From NCBI RefSeq assembly GCF_007097525.1, contig NZ_VKDD01000002.1:62001-126000 (forward strand): a stretch of DNA of 64,000 nucleotides, given 5' to 3'. The DNA is from Thalassomonas sp. M1454. GTDB taxonomy: Bacteria; Pseudomonadota; Gammaproteobacteria; Enterobacterales; Alteromonadaceae. A program made the translations under genes and the position numbers. Below, piece by piece: positions 9,667 through 17,119 of this stretch. The stretch's first letter is position 1; each line of letters begins with the position of its first letter. Under the pieces are notes generated by a model. It did no database searches. It was given only the letters and a program-made list of their open reading frames with translations, and had not been told where the DNA came from.

Positions 9667-9676
9667 AGGATAACAA

Positions 9677-10426
9677 ATGAAATCGTATAATCTTTTATTA
9701 GGTTTAACGGTTACTGCTTGTGCACTTGGTGCACAAGCAGCTCAACCTGCCCCTGTTTCTGATATAAACCAACAACCTGCTTATACTTCTCCTGATGTTG
9801 AAGCGCTGCAAAGAATGCTTGCCACACGCAATAGAGCATTAAATGATATGCAGCAACAACTTGAAGAGCTACAAACAGAAATTAGCGAGCTTCGCGGTGT
9901 TACCGAAGAGCAAGCACATACCATAGATCAAATCTTGCAACGTCAACGTGAGTTGTACCAAGAAATTGACCGTCGCTTAGCGGCTGCTGCAGCTAAACCT
10001 GTGGCCAATACAAATTCTAATGCGTCTACTAATGTAAGTTACTCAAACAACTTGAGTGAAAACGAAGCCTATGATCATGCGGTAAATCTTGTATTAAAAG
10101 ATAAGCGTTACGATCAAGCGATAACCGAATTTACAGCATTTAATAATAAATACCCAAATTCGAGTTATTCAGCTAATGCTCATTACTGGTTAGGTCAGCT
10201 TTTATTTAATAAAAATGATTTAAAAGGTGCTGAGAAAGAATTCAGTATCGTCATTAATAATTTTGAAAGTTCAAGTAAGCGCAGTGACGCGATGCTTAAA
10301 TTAGGCATGGTTGCCCAAAAACAAAATAATAATTCAAAAGCTAAATCAATTTACAATAATTTAATTAAAGAATACCCAGGCACATCTGCTGCTCAGTTAG
10401 CAAAATCTCGCGTAGCAAGCTTATAA
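9677..10426 (+). CDS. cpoB: Cell division coordinator CpoB (YbgF), periplasmic TPR protein
   Basis: CpoB ties peptidoglycan synthesis by PBP1B to Tol-driven outer membrane constriction. The 249-residue precursor has a signal peptide cleaved near residue 21 (GAQA), an N-terminal trimerising coiled coil (about 40-100, ALQRMLATRNRALND and following), a low-complexity asparagine/serine linker (about 110-130), and C-terminal TPR repeats from about 133 (YDHAVNLVLKDKRYDQA, AHYWLGQLLFNKNDLKGA). It is the last gene of the tol-pal operon and precedes the tRNA-Lys cluster, as in E. coli. Confidence 0.95.
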   Translation: MKSYNLLLGLTVTACALGAQAAQPAPVSDINQQPAYTSPDVEALQRMLATRNRALNDMQQQLEELQTEISELRGVTEEQAHTIDQILQRQRELYQEIDRRLAAAAAKPVANTNSNASTNVSYSNNLSENEAYDHAVNLVLKDKRYDQAITEFTAFNNKYPNSSYSANAHYWLGQLLFNKNDLKGAEKEFSIVINNFESSSKRSDAMLKLGMVAQKQNNNSKAKSIYNNLIKEYPGTSAAQLAKSRVASL

Positions 10427-10523
10427 TTGACAACACAAAGTTACATTTGTTGACTGTAACTTGCTCTGTTTGCTTTGTTTTTGTACAAACGCGTTTTTTT
10501 TTATAAAAAAACTAAATTTGTTG

Positions 10524-10560
10524 TTGCACTAAGTTTTTTTATGGGTATTATATGCCCCGC
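10524..10560 (+). promoter_or_regulatory. Promoter of the tRNA-Lys cluster with GC-rich discriminator
   Basis: TTGCAC (10524-10529) and TATTAT (10546-10551) are 16 bases apart and are followed by a GC-rich discriminator, GCCCCGC (10554-10560), in an otherwise AT-rich stretch. Such a discriminator is typical of stringently controlled stable-RNA promoters. It lies about 40 bases before the first tRNA-Lys. Confidence 0.65.
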
Positions 10561-10596
10561 ACTGAAGCAGCAAGTCAGGGCAATGAAAAATTACGG

Positions 10597-10672
10597 CGGC
10601 CGTTAGCTCAGCTGGTAGAGCAGTTGGCTTTTAACCAATTTGTCGAAGGTTCAAATCCTTCACGGCCGACCA
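10597..10672 (+). tRNA. tRNA-Lys (anticodon TTT), copy 1
   Basis: A 76-base cloverleaf with encoded CCA: acceptor CGGCCGT/ACGGCCG, D arm GCTC..GAGC, anticodon loop CTTTTAA, T arm GAAGG TTCAAAT CCTTC, discriminator A. The first pair is C1-G72. Identical in sequence to the next two copies. Confidence 0.97.
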
Positions 10673-10722
10673 CTTTCTTTTCTTACAAAGAAAGCTATAA
10701 TTTTTCTGTTAAGTATTTATGT

Positions 10723-10798
10723 CGGCCGTTAGCTCAGCTGGTAGAGCAGTTGGCTTTTAACCAATTTGTCGAAGGTTCAAATCCTTCACGGCCGACCA
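10723..10798 (+). tRNA. tRNA-Lys (anticodon TTT), copy 2
   Basis: Identical 76-base sequence to copy 1, 50 bases downstream of it. The intergenic spacer is unrelated to the next spacer, so processing rather than separate promoters is likely. Confidence 0.97.
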
Positions 10799-10853
10799 CT
10801 TAATCCTTTTAAGTGGTATGGCATATAAACTTAACAACATTTAGAAATCATGG

Positions 10854-10929
10854 CGGCCGTTAGCTCAGCTGGTAGAGCAGTTGGCTTTTAACCAATTTGT
10901 CGAAGGTTCAAATCCTTCACGGCCGACCA
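10854..10929 (+). tRNA. tRNA-Lys (anticodon TTT), copy 3
   Basis: Identical 76-base sequence to copies 1 and 2, 55 bases after copy 2. Position between cpoB and nadA matches the lysine/valine tRNA cluster of E. coli, but no tRNA-Val is present here. Confidence 0.97.
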
Positions 10930-10946
10930 CTTCTAAAATATCTTTT

Positions 10947-10970
10947 CAAAACTTCAAAACTTCAAAACTT
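10947..10970. repeat. Three tandem copies of CAAAACTT
   Basis: Exact 8-bp unit repeated three times immediately after the third tRNA-Lys. No function is evident. Confidence 0.9.
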
Positions 10971-11034
10971 ATTTAATAGTAATCGGACTCTAAATAATTC
11001 GAAATTTTTAACGATCTTTAATTTATTCTGATAA

Positions 11035-11055
11035 TCGTTCCTCGTTCCTCGTTCC
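11035..11055. repeat. Three tandem copies of TCGTTCC
   Basis: Exact 7-bp unit repeated three times, about 20 bases upstream of the putative nadA promoter. It may be chance slippage. Confidence 0.85.
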
Positions 11056-11075
11056 TTGCACACAAATTTCCCTAG

Positions 11076-11104
11076 TTCCAATTTGCGCTTTAATCTTTTA
11101 TAAT
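11076..11104 (+). promoter_or_regulatory. Putative sigma-70 promoter of nadA
   Basis: TTCCAA (11076-11081) and a perfect TATAAT (11099-11104) are 17 bases apart, placing the start point about 30 bases before the nadA ATG. Confidence 0.5.
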
Positions 11105-11144
11105 GCGCGGATAAATTAATACACCTCAAACGAGCTTCACAACC

Positions 11145-12203
11145 ATGTTAGAAACCACTTTAGCAGTAGATTTTGATTATACTTTCCCAGCTAAACCTGC
11201 ACCGCTTAATGATGCAGAACGCGCTGACTACAAAGCAAAGATCAAACAACTGCTTGTTGAAAAAAATGCGGTACTTATAGCCCATTACTACACTGACCCT
11301 GAAATCCAAGCATTAGCAGAAGAAACAGGTGGCTGTGTAGCTGACTCGTTAGAAATGGCTCGTTTTGGTAATCAACACCCTGCACAAACTATTATTGTCG
11401 CTGGTGTAAAGTTTATGGGTGAAACGGCGAAAGTATTAACACCTAATAAAACGGTATTAATGCCAACTCTTGAAGCAACCTGTTCGTTAGATTTAGGTTG
11501 TCCAATTGAAGAGTTTAATAAATTTTGTGATCAACACCCAGACCGCACCGTTGTTGTTTATGCTAATACTTCAACCGAAGTTAAAGCACGAGCAGATTGG
11601 ATAGTTACTTCTTCATGTGCTTTAGAAATCGTTGAGCACCTTGATGAAGAAGGGCAGAAGATCCTTTGGGGACCAGATAAGCACCTTGGCGCTTATATTA
11701 AAAAGAATACTGGCGCTGATATGATCATGTGGGATGGCGCTTGTATCGTTCATGATGAATTCAAGACTAAAGCATTAAAAGACATGAAAGCATTACACCC
11801 AGATGCTGCTGTTTTAGTTCACCCTGAATCACCATCGGATGTTGTTGATTTAGCTGATGCTGTTGGCTCAACTAGCCAGCTAATTAAAGCAGCTCAAGAC
11901 ATGCCTAACCAAAAATTCATTGTGGCGACAGATCGCGGTATTTTCTACAAAATGCAGCAATTATGTCCTGAAAAAGAATTCTTTGAAGCACCGACTGCAG
12001 GTGAGGGCGCTACGTGTAAAAGTTGTGCTCACTGTCCTTGGATGGCAATGAATGGCTTAAAGGCTATTCACGATGCCTTAATCGACTCTACAGGCCGCGA
12101 AATCGAAGTTGATATGTCTTTACGTGATGGAGCATTAAGCTCTTTAAATCGCATGTTAGACTTCTCTGCATCGTTAAAGCTAAATCAAGCAAATAACACT
12201 TAA
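11145..12203 (+). CDS. nadA: Quinolinate synthase NadA
   Basis: NadA condenses iminoaspartate with dihydroxyacetone phosphate to quinolinate in NAD synthesis, using a [4Fe-4S] cluster. The 352-residue protein has the three conserved cluster cysteines at the E. coli positions: C113 (in [10 protein letters not shown]), C200 (in [10 protein letters not shown]) and C297 (in [10 protein letters not shown]). The gene order cpoB - tRNA-Lys - nadA is the same as in E. coli. A strong hairpin follows the stop. Confidence 0.97.
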   Translation: MLETTLAVDFDYTFPAKPAPLNDAERADYKAKIKQLLVEKNAVLIAHYYTDPEIQALAEETGGCVADSLEMARFGNQHPAQTIIVAGVKFMGETAKVLTPNKTVLMPTLEATCSLDLGCPIEEFNKFCDQHPDRTVVVYANTSTEVKARADWIVTSSCALEIVEHLDEEGQKILWGPDKHLGAYIKKNTGADMIMWDGACIVHDEFKTKALKDMKALHPDAAVLVHPESPSDVVDLADAVGSTSQLIKAAQDMPNQKFIVATDRGIFYKMQQLCPEKEFFEAPTAGEGATCKSCAHCPWMAMNGLKAIHDALIDSTGREIEVDMSLRDGALSSLNRMLDFSASLKLNQANNT

Positions 12204-12257
12204 GATTTAAATCGTACAAAAATGGTATAAATAGTTAAATTGCAACTATTTATACTT

Positions 12258-12288
12258 GCGTATGTTAGTAATATTACCTAACATACGC
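12258..12288 (+). terminator. Strong hairpin after nadA, possible terminator
   Basis: A perfect 11-bp stem, GCGTATGTTAG (12258-12268) with CTAACATACGC (12278-12288), stands 55 bases after the nadA stop. The tract after it (GCTCTTTAG) is a poor U-run, so termination may be inefficient. Confidence 0.45.
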
Positions 12289-12321
12289 GCTCTTTAGAAA
12301 CAGACGAAATGTTCGTTTTAT

Positions 12322-12411
12322 CGATAAAATAGCATTTAACGATAAAACAGTCTTTAACGATAAAACAGTCTTTAACGATAAAATAGTATTTAACGATAAA
12401 ATAGTATTTCC
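12322..12411. repeat. Five tandem 18-bp units upstream of tRNA-Ser
   Basis: Five contiguous copies of CGATAAAAYAGYMTTTAA run from 12322 to 12411. Units 2 and 3 are identical; unit 1 differs from the others by CAT; unit 5 ends CC. There are no spacers, so this is a simple tandem array and not CRISPR. The unit is AT-rich and carries CGATAAAA each time. Confidence 0.9.
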
Positions 12412-12465
12412 CTATTTCATCGTCTTTCCCTCGAAGGAGGGAATCTAAAATCAAAATCTGAATTA

Positions 12466-12553
12466 GGTGACGTGTCCGAGTGGCTGAAGGAGCACGCCTG
12501 GAAAGTGTGTAAAGGGCAACCTTTCGAGAGTTCGAATCTCTCCGTCACCGCCA
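12466..12553 (+). tRNA. tRNA-Ser (anticodon GGA)
   Basis: An 88-base class II tRNA with encoded CCA: acceptor GGTGACG/CGTCACC, anticodon stem CACGC/GTGTG with loop CTGGAAA, a long variable arm (TAAAGGGCAACCTTT), T arm GAGAG TTCGAAT CTCTC, discriminator G. It reads UCC/UCU codons. Confidence 0.95.
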
Positions 12554-12559
12554 TATATA

Positions 12560-12597
12560 AAAAGGCACCCTCGATATATTTCGAAGGTGCCTTTTTT
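12560..12597 (+). terminator. Terminator of tRNA-Ser
   Basis: Stem AAGGCACC (from 12562) pairs with GGTGCCTT, with additional TCGA/TCGA pairing inside, followed by TTTTTT. It begins about 10 bases after the tRNA. Confidence 0.9.
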
Positions 12598-12696
12598 AAT
12601 TTATAAGCCGTTAAAATATGCCAAACCAGAAAGGTACAATAGCAACAGCGCTAGCTTCAACGAGTTACTAATAGCACTGCCATTAATTAACTTCTA

Positions 12697-13188
12697 TTAT
12701 TGAAACTCATTGAAAAATGAAAGTTGTAACGGGTTATAAAGCGCCTTTGGTCGTATTTTTTGCACTTGCTTAATTATGTCTGTCTTGTCGTAGCCTAGCT
12801 TGTACATAAGTATTGCAATAACTAAGCCTGTACGACCAGAGCCTCCTTTACAATGCACTGCAATAGTACCTTGTGAAGATAAAATAGATAGCATATCTTC
12901 AATATGAGATTTGAAGGCCACAGCAAAATCTTCATTAGGGGCATCGTCATCTAAAATAGGCAGCTGAAACCATTTTATACCAAGCTCATTACACACTTGA
13001 GGAAGCGTATCAGCTTCATTGGCTTTCATTTCAGCGTCATACATTAAAGTAACCATTGCCTGTGCACCAGCGTCCTTTAATTGCGATATCGACGTTGTTA
13101 AGTCAGCTTCTTTTGTTCCGGGACAAGGTGTAAAGATAAAGCTAGCGCCGCTATCAAGACTAAGTTTGTCATAAGGATGCGTATTCAT
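12697..13188 (-). CDS. Dual-specificity/PTP-type phosphatase beside an ACR3 carrier
   Basis: A 163-residue cysteine-based phosphatase of the CDKN3/dual-specificity type. The catalytic loop HCKGGSGRTG places the nucleophile at C113 and the phosphate-binding arginine at R119; aspartates in LPILDDDAP (about 77-84) are candidates for the general acid. The ATG at 13188 has GAGAGG 4 bases upstream, so I prefer it to a TTG 12 bases earlier. It follows the ACR3-type carrier gene by 13 bases and is surely co-transcribed. Family assignment is clear; substrate is not. Yeast Acr2p, an arsenate reductase of the Cdc25 phosphatase type paired with ACR3, suggests a role in arsenic handling, but this is inference. 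Confidence 0.85.
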   Translation of the reverse strand: MNTHPYDKLSLDSGASFIFTPCPGTKEADLTTSISQLKDAGAQAMVTLMYDAEMKANEADTLPQVCNELGIKWFQLPILDDDAPNEDFAVAFKSHIEDMLSILSSQGTIAVHCKGGSGRTGLVIAILMYKLGYDKTDIIKQVQKIRPKALYNPLQLSFFNEFQ

Positions 13189-13201
13189 AAAACCTCTCAA
13201 A

Positions 13202-14224
13202 TTATCTATTAAACCAATGTTTTGTTCTGTTCACTATAGCAACAAGGGACAGCATAACTGGTACTTCAACAAGTACACCCACTACTGTTGCTAATGCCGC
13301 ACCTGAATGTAAACCGAATAAGGAAATCGCAACTGCTACTGCTAATTCAAAGAAGTTTGATGTACCAATTAAACATGCAGGAGCCGCAATGTTGTGTTTA
13401 AGCTTAATTTTTATCGCAATAAAATAGGTAATGATGAAAATACCATAAGTTTGGAGAATTAGCGGTATCGCGATTAATACAATATTTAGTGGTTGCTCAA
13501 TAATGGTATTCGCCTGAAATCCGAATAAAAGCACCACTGTCGCTAATAAACCAATGATGGAAAACGGTTTTAACTTACCTAACAAGGTCGTTATAGCTGC
13601 TTCATCGCGAGCTGAGCTATTTAAGGTTTTTCTTGTTAGTATTCCTGCAATTAAAGGTAGTAATACGTAGAGTACTACAGATATAAACAAGGTAGACCAA
13701 GGAACATGGATATCTGTCACCCCTAGTAGTAAACCTGCAATTGGGGCAAATGCAAAAATCATGATAATGTCATTGACTGAAACTTGAACCAAAGTGTAGT
13801 TTGCATCGCCTTTAGTTAATTGTGACCAGACAAATACCATCGCCGTACAAGGAGCTACTCCAAGTAGAATCATACCAGCAATGTACTCTTGAGCTGTTTC
13901 TGCTGATACAAAATCGGCAAATACCCCTTCGAAGAATAACCAACCCAATGCCGCCATAGAAAATGGCTTTATAAGCCAGTTGATCACTAAAGTTAATACA
14001 AGCCCTTGAGGGTTCTTGCCAACTTCTTTGATAGTTGAAAAGTCCACCTGAACCATCATAGGATAGATCATCACCCAGATGAAAACTGCAACGACCACGT
14101 TAACATGAGCGATTTCTAGCTTTGCAATAGCTTCAAAAATTGGCGGGTAGGTAATGCCTAACGCCACACCGACGGCAATAGATATTGCTACCCAAAGAGA
14201 TAAATAGCGTTCAAAAATTCCCAA
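13202..14224 (-). CDS. ACR3-family arsenite efflux carrier
   Basis: A 340-residue protein with about ten membrane helices, of the ACR3 branch of the bile acid/arsenite/riboflavin transporter superfamily, expected to export As(III). The family hallmark [13 protein letters not shown] carries the conserved cysteine (C126) that is needed for arsenite transport in studied ACR3 proteins. Other family segments are [14 protein letters not shown] (49-62) and [14 protein letters not shown]. The start is TTG at 14224 with AAAGGAGAG just upstream. It lies 61 bases after the RIO1 kinase and 13 bases before the phosphatase. No ArsR or ArsC gene lies nearby. Confidence 0.9.
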   Translation of the reverse strand: MGIFERYLSLWVAISIAVGVALGITYPPIFEAIAKLEIAHVNVVVAVFIWVMIYPMMVQVDFSTIKEVGKNPQGLVLTLVINWLIKPFSMAALGWLFFEGVFADFVSAETAQEYIAGMILLGVAPCTAMVFVWSQLTKGDANYTLVQVSVNDIIMIFAFAPIAGLLLGVTDIHVPWSTLFISVVLYVLLPLIAGILTRKTLNSSARDEAAITTLLGKLKPFSIIGLLATVVLLFGFQANTIIEQPLNIVLIAIPLILQTYGIFIITYFIAIKIKLKHNIAAPACLIGTSNFFELAVAVAISLFGLHSGAALATVVGVLVEVPVMLSLVAIVNRTKHWFNR

Positions 14225-14285
14225 GTTTGCTCTCCTTTTTTACAGCCTTTCGATACACGAGTTTGACAGTCACTTATCGCAATTA

Positions 14286-15143
14286 TCAATCGAGTTCATT
14301 CGCTTCTTTTATACGTTCTAAGCGTGCCTCTTCTTCTTCAAAAGCTGCTTTAATTTCGTCCATTACACTATTTACATCGGCGTTGCCTGAAGTTTCGGCA
14401 AAATATCCGGTTAATTCACTTTCTGGTGTAAGCTCACTTTTTTCATACAAAGCCCACATCTCTTGGGCGTATTTACTGCCAAGTAATTCTGGCGCAAATT
14501 GGCCGTAGTAATTTGTCATATTGTCAACATCGCGAATAAGCATCGCTTTTGCATTGTTATTGGCAGCAGCATCTACGGCTTGTGGTAAGTCGATTATGAC
14601 CGGGCCATAATCATCAACTAAAACATTAAACTCGGATAAGTCACCATGTACCACGCCCGCGCAAAGCATTCTTAGCACATAAATCATCACTTCTTCATGA
14701 TCTTCTATCGCTTGCTCTTTCGACATAACCACATCGTTTAATCGAGGGGCTACTTCACCGTTATCGTCGGTGATTAACTCCATTAATAAAACACCATCGT
14801 AGCAGCCATAAGGCTGTGGCACACGAACACCAGCATCGGCTAGTAAGTACAATGCATCCACTTCTGCATTTTGCCAAGCTTTTTCTTGCTGAGCTCGGCC
14901 AAACTTAGAGCCTTTTTCCATAGCTCTAGCTCTGCGGCTATTTCTACTTTTACGACCTTCTTGATACTGTGCTGCTTTTTTGAAGCTGCGTTTATTCGCT
15001 TCTTTATAAACTTTTGCACAAATGATCTCTTCACCTGTACGTACCATATAGACAGTAGCTTCTTTGCCGCTCATCAACTGACAAATGACTTCGTCTACTA
15101 AGCCATCATCAACCAGAGGTTGTATTCGTTTTGGTATTTTCAT
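14286..15143 (-). CDS. RIO1-family atypical serine protein kinase
   Basis: A 285-residue RIO kinase. Visible elements are the flexible nucleotide loop SGKEATVYMV (25-34), the ATP-binding lysine K44 in CAKVYKEANKRSFKKA, the catalytic loop HGDLSEFNVL (166-175, D168) and the metal-binding IIDLPQAVD (D185). In archaea and eukaryotes RIO kinases act in small-subunit ribosome maturation; the bacterial role is poorly known. The C-terminus is acidic and helical. The gene lies 61 bases before the ACR3 carrier on the same strand; whether they form one operon is uncertain. Confidence 0.92.
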   Translation of the reverse strand: MKIPKRIQPLVDDGLVDEVICQLMSGKEATVYMVRTGEEIICAKVYKEANKRSFKKAAQYQEGRKSRNSRRARAMEKGSKFGRAQQEKAWQNAEVDALYLLADAGVRVPQPYGCYDGVLLMELITDDNGEVAPRLNDVVMSKEQAIEDHEEVMIYVLRMLCAGVVHGDLSEFNVLVDDYGPVIIDLPQAVDAAANNNAKAMLIRDVDNMTNYYGQFAPELLGSKYAQEMWALYEKSELTPESELTGYFAETSGNADVNSVMDEIKAAFEEEEARLERIKEANELD

Positions 15144-15310
15144 TGCGCCGTTATACCTTAGTTGCAGGTTAATTAAAATAGCCGGAGCATATTTATTGTT
15201 TGAAAATTATTCAGTTTTATTTTTGCTTGATTACAAACTGATATAGATTATTCCTGCTAAACTATTTAAAATTACATATTATTAATATCATTTGAATCAA
15301 GAAGTAAGCC

Positions 15311-15916
15311 ATGAACTCAGAATTGTTTTTTATTTATGACTCGCATTGTCCTTGGAGTTACGCAACAACAGAACTAGTAAACCAAATTGCTAAGGCTTAC
15401 CCTGATATGCCAATGCATTTATGGCACTGTGCTCATTATAATGGTAGCGATAGTGCAGGCTCTAAAGCGGCAAGTATTGTTGAGCAGCAGTCTGTGGCAA
15501 AATTTGATGAAAGCTATACTCGCTTTGCGGATAGCCCGCAAGATGCAACTATGACAGCTAACTTCATGGCATGGGTACAAAATAAAAACTCTGCTAAGGC
15601 GTTAGAGGTTTTATCTGCAATTCAAAAAGAACATTTTTGTGACGGTAATGCTTTTAATAATCAAGATGATTTTGATGGCGTGTTATCAGAATTTAGATTA
15701 TCTCCACCAAAGAAAGTATTTAAAAATGAATTGGGTAAAGAAGCGCAATACGTTTTAGGCGATATTGCTGAAATTCAAGAAATTATTCAAACAACGGCTT
15801 TTCCGGCTGTTTTATTAGCTGTGAATGAACGATTAGTTTTATTAAATCATAATTTATATTTAACTAAGCCAGATGCTATCGTTGAAGCTGTTGCTTTAGA
15901 GATGAAGCAAGGTTAA
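15311..15916 (+). CDS. DsbA-like thioredoxin-fold protein with CPWS motif
   Basis: The 201-residue protein begins directly with a thioredoxin-fold strand and the motif DSHCPWSY (C13, S16), as in cytoplasmic DsbA-family/FrnE-like proteins. There is no signal peptide, so it is probably cytoplasmic. A single-cysteine CxxS active site suggests disulfide isomerase, glutathione-dependent or glutathione-transferase-kappa-like chemistry rather than dithiol oxidation. A cis-proline candidate lies in TTAFPAVLLA near residue 160. The substrate is unknown. Confidence 0.75.
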   Translation: MNSELFFIYDSHCPWSYATTELVNQIAKAYPDMPMHLWHCAHYNGSDSAGSKAASIVEQQSVAKFDESYTRFADSPQDATMTANFMAWVQNKNSAKALEVLSAIQKEHFCDGNAFNNQDDFDGVLSEFRLSPPKKVFKNELGKEAQYVLGDIAEIQEIIQTTAFPAVLLAVNERLVLLNHNLYLTKPDAIVEAVALEMKQG

Positions 15917-15950
15917 AGATAATTGCTAGTTATATCTGTCCATTAATTTA

Positions 15951-15975
15951 AAAGTCCCTCAGGGACTTTTTTTAT
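15951..15975 (+). terminator. Terminator of the DsbA-like gene
   Basis: Stem AAAGTCCC with GGGACTTT around a TCA loop, followed by T-run to about 15974; it begins 35 bases after the stop. Confidence 0.9.
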
Positions 15976-16009
15976 GTCTGAAAATCTTTATTGAACATTA
16001 ATGCGTATA

Positions 16010-16220
16010 ATACCAAGTCCATTAATTAACTGCTCATTTTTAATGGTTAAAATGAATAACTACGGCGTTATAAAATTTATAAATAGAATAACTACTTACT
16101 AAATTTTATGCCTTGCCTACATGGAAGTAGGTACTTAGGTTATGTTTGGAACGTATAACCTGTGTATTTATCCATTTTTCCTCATGAAAAAGTTGATCAC
16201 AAACTTAATGGAATTGGTAT
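16010..16220. mobile_element. MITE-like element with 16-bp terminal inverted repeats, full copy
   Basis: The 211-bp non-coding element has ends ATACCAAGTCCATTAA (16010-16025) and TTAATGGAATTGGTAT (16205-16220), which are inverted repeats with one mismatch. Its inside holds further palindromic sequence (CCTACATGGAAGTAGG near 16116-16132). About 100 bp of its right half recurs, inverted and partly degraded, at 63564-63693. No transposase is encoded and no target duplication is obvious. It fills most of the gap 15917-16254. Confidence 0.8.
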
Positions 16221-16254
16221 AACTAATTAAGATTATTGAGAATAGGGCATCGAC

Positions 16255-16470
16255 ATGAATTTAGTATCACCAAAAAAATTACTGCATAGTAAATGGACAA
16301 AAGTTGATGTGTTGAATAAAGAAAAGCACTTTAGCATTATTGATGTTGAATATAATGATGAGCAAAAAGTGCTCAAGTGCATTATTCGTGCAGAAATTAA
16401 TAATAACGAATACGATATAAATTGGCGTATATTAAAAGATCCGAAGCAATGGAAAATCGGTTGGCAATAG
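16255..16470 (+). CDS. Small tryptophan-rich protein, TIGR02450 family
   Basis: A 71-residue protein whose opening, PKKLLHSKWTKVDVLNKEKH, and later INWRILKDPKQWKIGWQ match my recollection of the TIGR02450 family of small Trp-rich bacterial proteins (W14, W57, W66, W70). The family has no known function. It starts 34 bases after the right end of the MITE-like element, so its promoter may lie in or near that element. Confidence 0.8.
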   Translation: MNLVSPKKLLHSKWTKVDVLNKEKHFSIIDVEYNDEQKVLKCIIRAEINNNEYDINWRILKDPKQWKIGWQ

Positions 16471-16490
16471 CTTTGTCTTATAAAACGTTA

Positions 16491-16712
16491 TTAGGCTACC
16501 TTTATTTGCGAGGTTATTCTATCGCCCATACTGTTGATTATTTTTGCTTTACCTTCAATAATCGTTACGATAGATTTGTTTCGCTTGAATGCATCAGGAA
16601 TGATCACTCTGCCATCTCTACTTTGTTCAAGTTGTAGAGTGTCATACATAAGCTCTAAAGAGCTATTATCATAAAAAATAACAGTGACTTGTTTCAAACA
16701 AACGATGTTCAT
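16491..16712 (-). CDS. Small conserved protein, TIGR02922/DUF2375-like
   Basis: A 73-residue protein. The pattern VTVIFYDNSSLEL, then DGRVIIPDAFK, then KSIVTIIEGKAKIIN resembles the TIGR02922/DUF2375 family that I know mainly from Colwellia, Shewanella and Alteromonas. No function is known. It is convergent with the Trp-rich gene, 20 bases apart, and divergent from the glutaredoxin gene. Confidence 0.75.
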   Translation of the reverse strand: MNIVCLKQVTVIFYDNSSLELMYDTLQLEQSRDGRVIIPDAFKRNKSIVTIIEGKAKIINSMGDRITSQIKVA

Positions 16713-16819
16713 ATTAATCTCCTAATGCGATTAAATAATTAAACGAGTATTAGGTATATTTAGATCACTTTGAATTTGTTGTTATAATTTAACTGTTGGT
16801 CATTACTAGAAAGGTATTT

Positions 16820-17047
16820 ATGAAAAGAGTCACACTATACACTAAGAATCGTTGTCCTCACTGCGAGACAGCTAAAAAGTACCTAGATCAGCAAGGTATA
16901 AAGTATCGCCTGTGTAATACTAGTTCGCCAGCAGGATTAAAAGAGTTTAGAGGAACTGGTTTTCGCGGTGTACCTTTGCTGAAAATTGGCGACCAATTCT
17001 TAAATGGATTTTCAATAAAGCAGTTTCAAGCGATGTACAATAAATAA
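16820..17047 (+). CDS. Glutaredoxin-family protein
   Basis: A 75-residue glutaredoxin with the dithiol active site CPHC (residues 12-15) at the end of the first strand (MKRVTLYTKNRCPHCETAK), the cis-proline segment GVPLLKIGD and the C-terminal GF(S) region that binds glutathione. The ATG at 16820 is preceded by AGAAAGG; an upstream TTG at 16796 would add eight residues that do not belong to the fold. It probably reduces disulfides or glutathionylated proteins in the cytoplasm. Confidence 0.88.
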   Translation: MKRVTLYTKNRCPHCETAKKYLDQQGIKYRLCNTSSPAGLKEFRGTGFRGVPLLKIGDQFLNGFSIKQFQAMYNK

Positions 17048-17070
17048 GCCAAATAGATAAAAGCTTATCG

Positions 17071-17113
17071 AAAACCAAAAGAGTTAGGTGAAAGCATAAC
17101 TCTTTTGGTTTTA
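17071..17113. terminator. Bidirectional terminator between glutaredoxin and AcuI/YhdH genes
   Basis: A perfect 16-bp stem, AAAACCAAAAGAGTTA (17071-17086) with TAACTCTTTTGGTTTT (17097-17112), has A-runs and T-runs at the ends, so it can serve both convergent genes. Confidence 0.85.
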
Positions 17114-17119
17114 TGAGTT

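Noticed and set aside
10552-10803. Open frame of 83 residues on the plus strand
   Set aside because: It runs through two of the tRNA-Lys genes, and its internal repeat (RPLAQLVEQLAFNQFVEG twice) is simply the translated tRNA sequence.
12322-12411. Possible CRISPR array
   Set aside because: The 18-bp units are contiguous with no spacers between them, and no cas gene is present.
16422-16637. Plus-strand frame of 71 residues overlapping two small genes
   Set aside because: It overlaps the Trp-rich gene in another frame and the TIGR02922-like gene on the opposite strand, both of which have recognisable family patterns.
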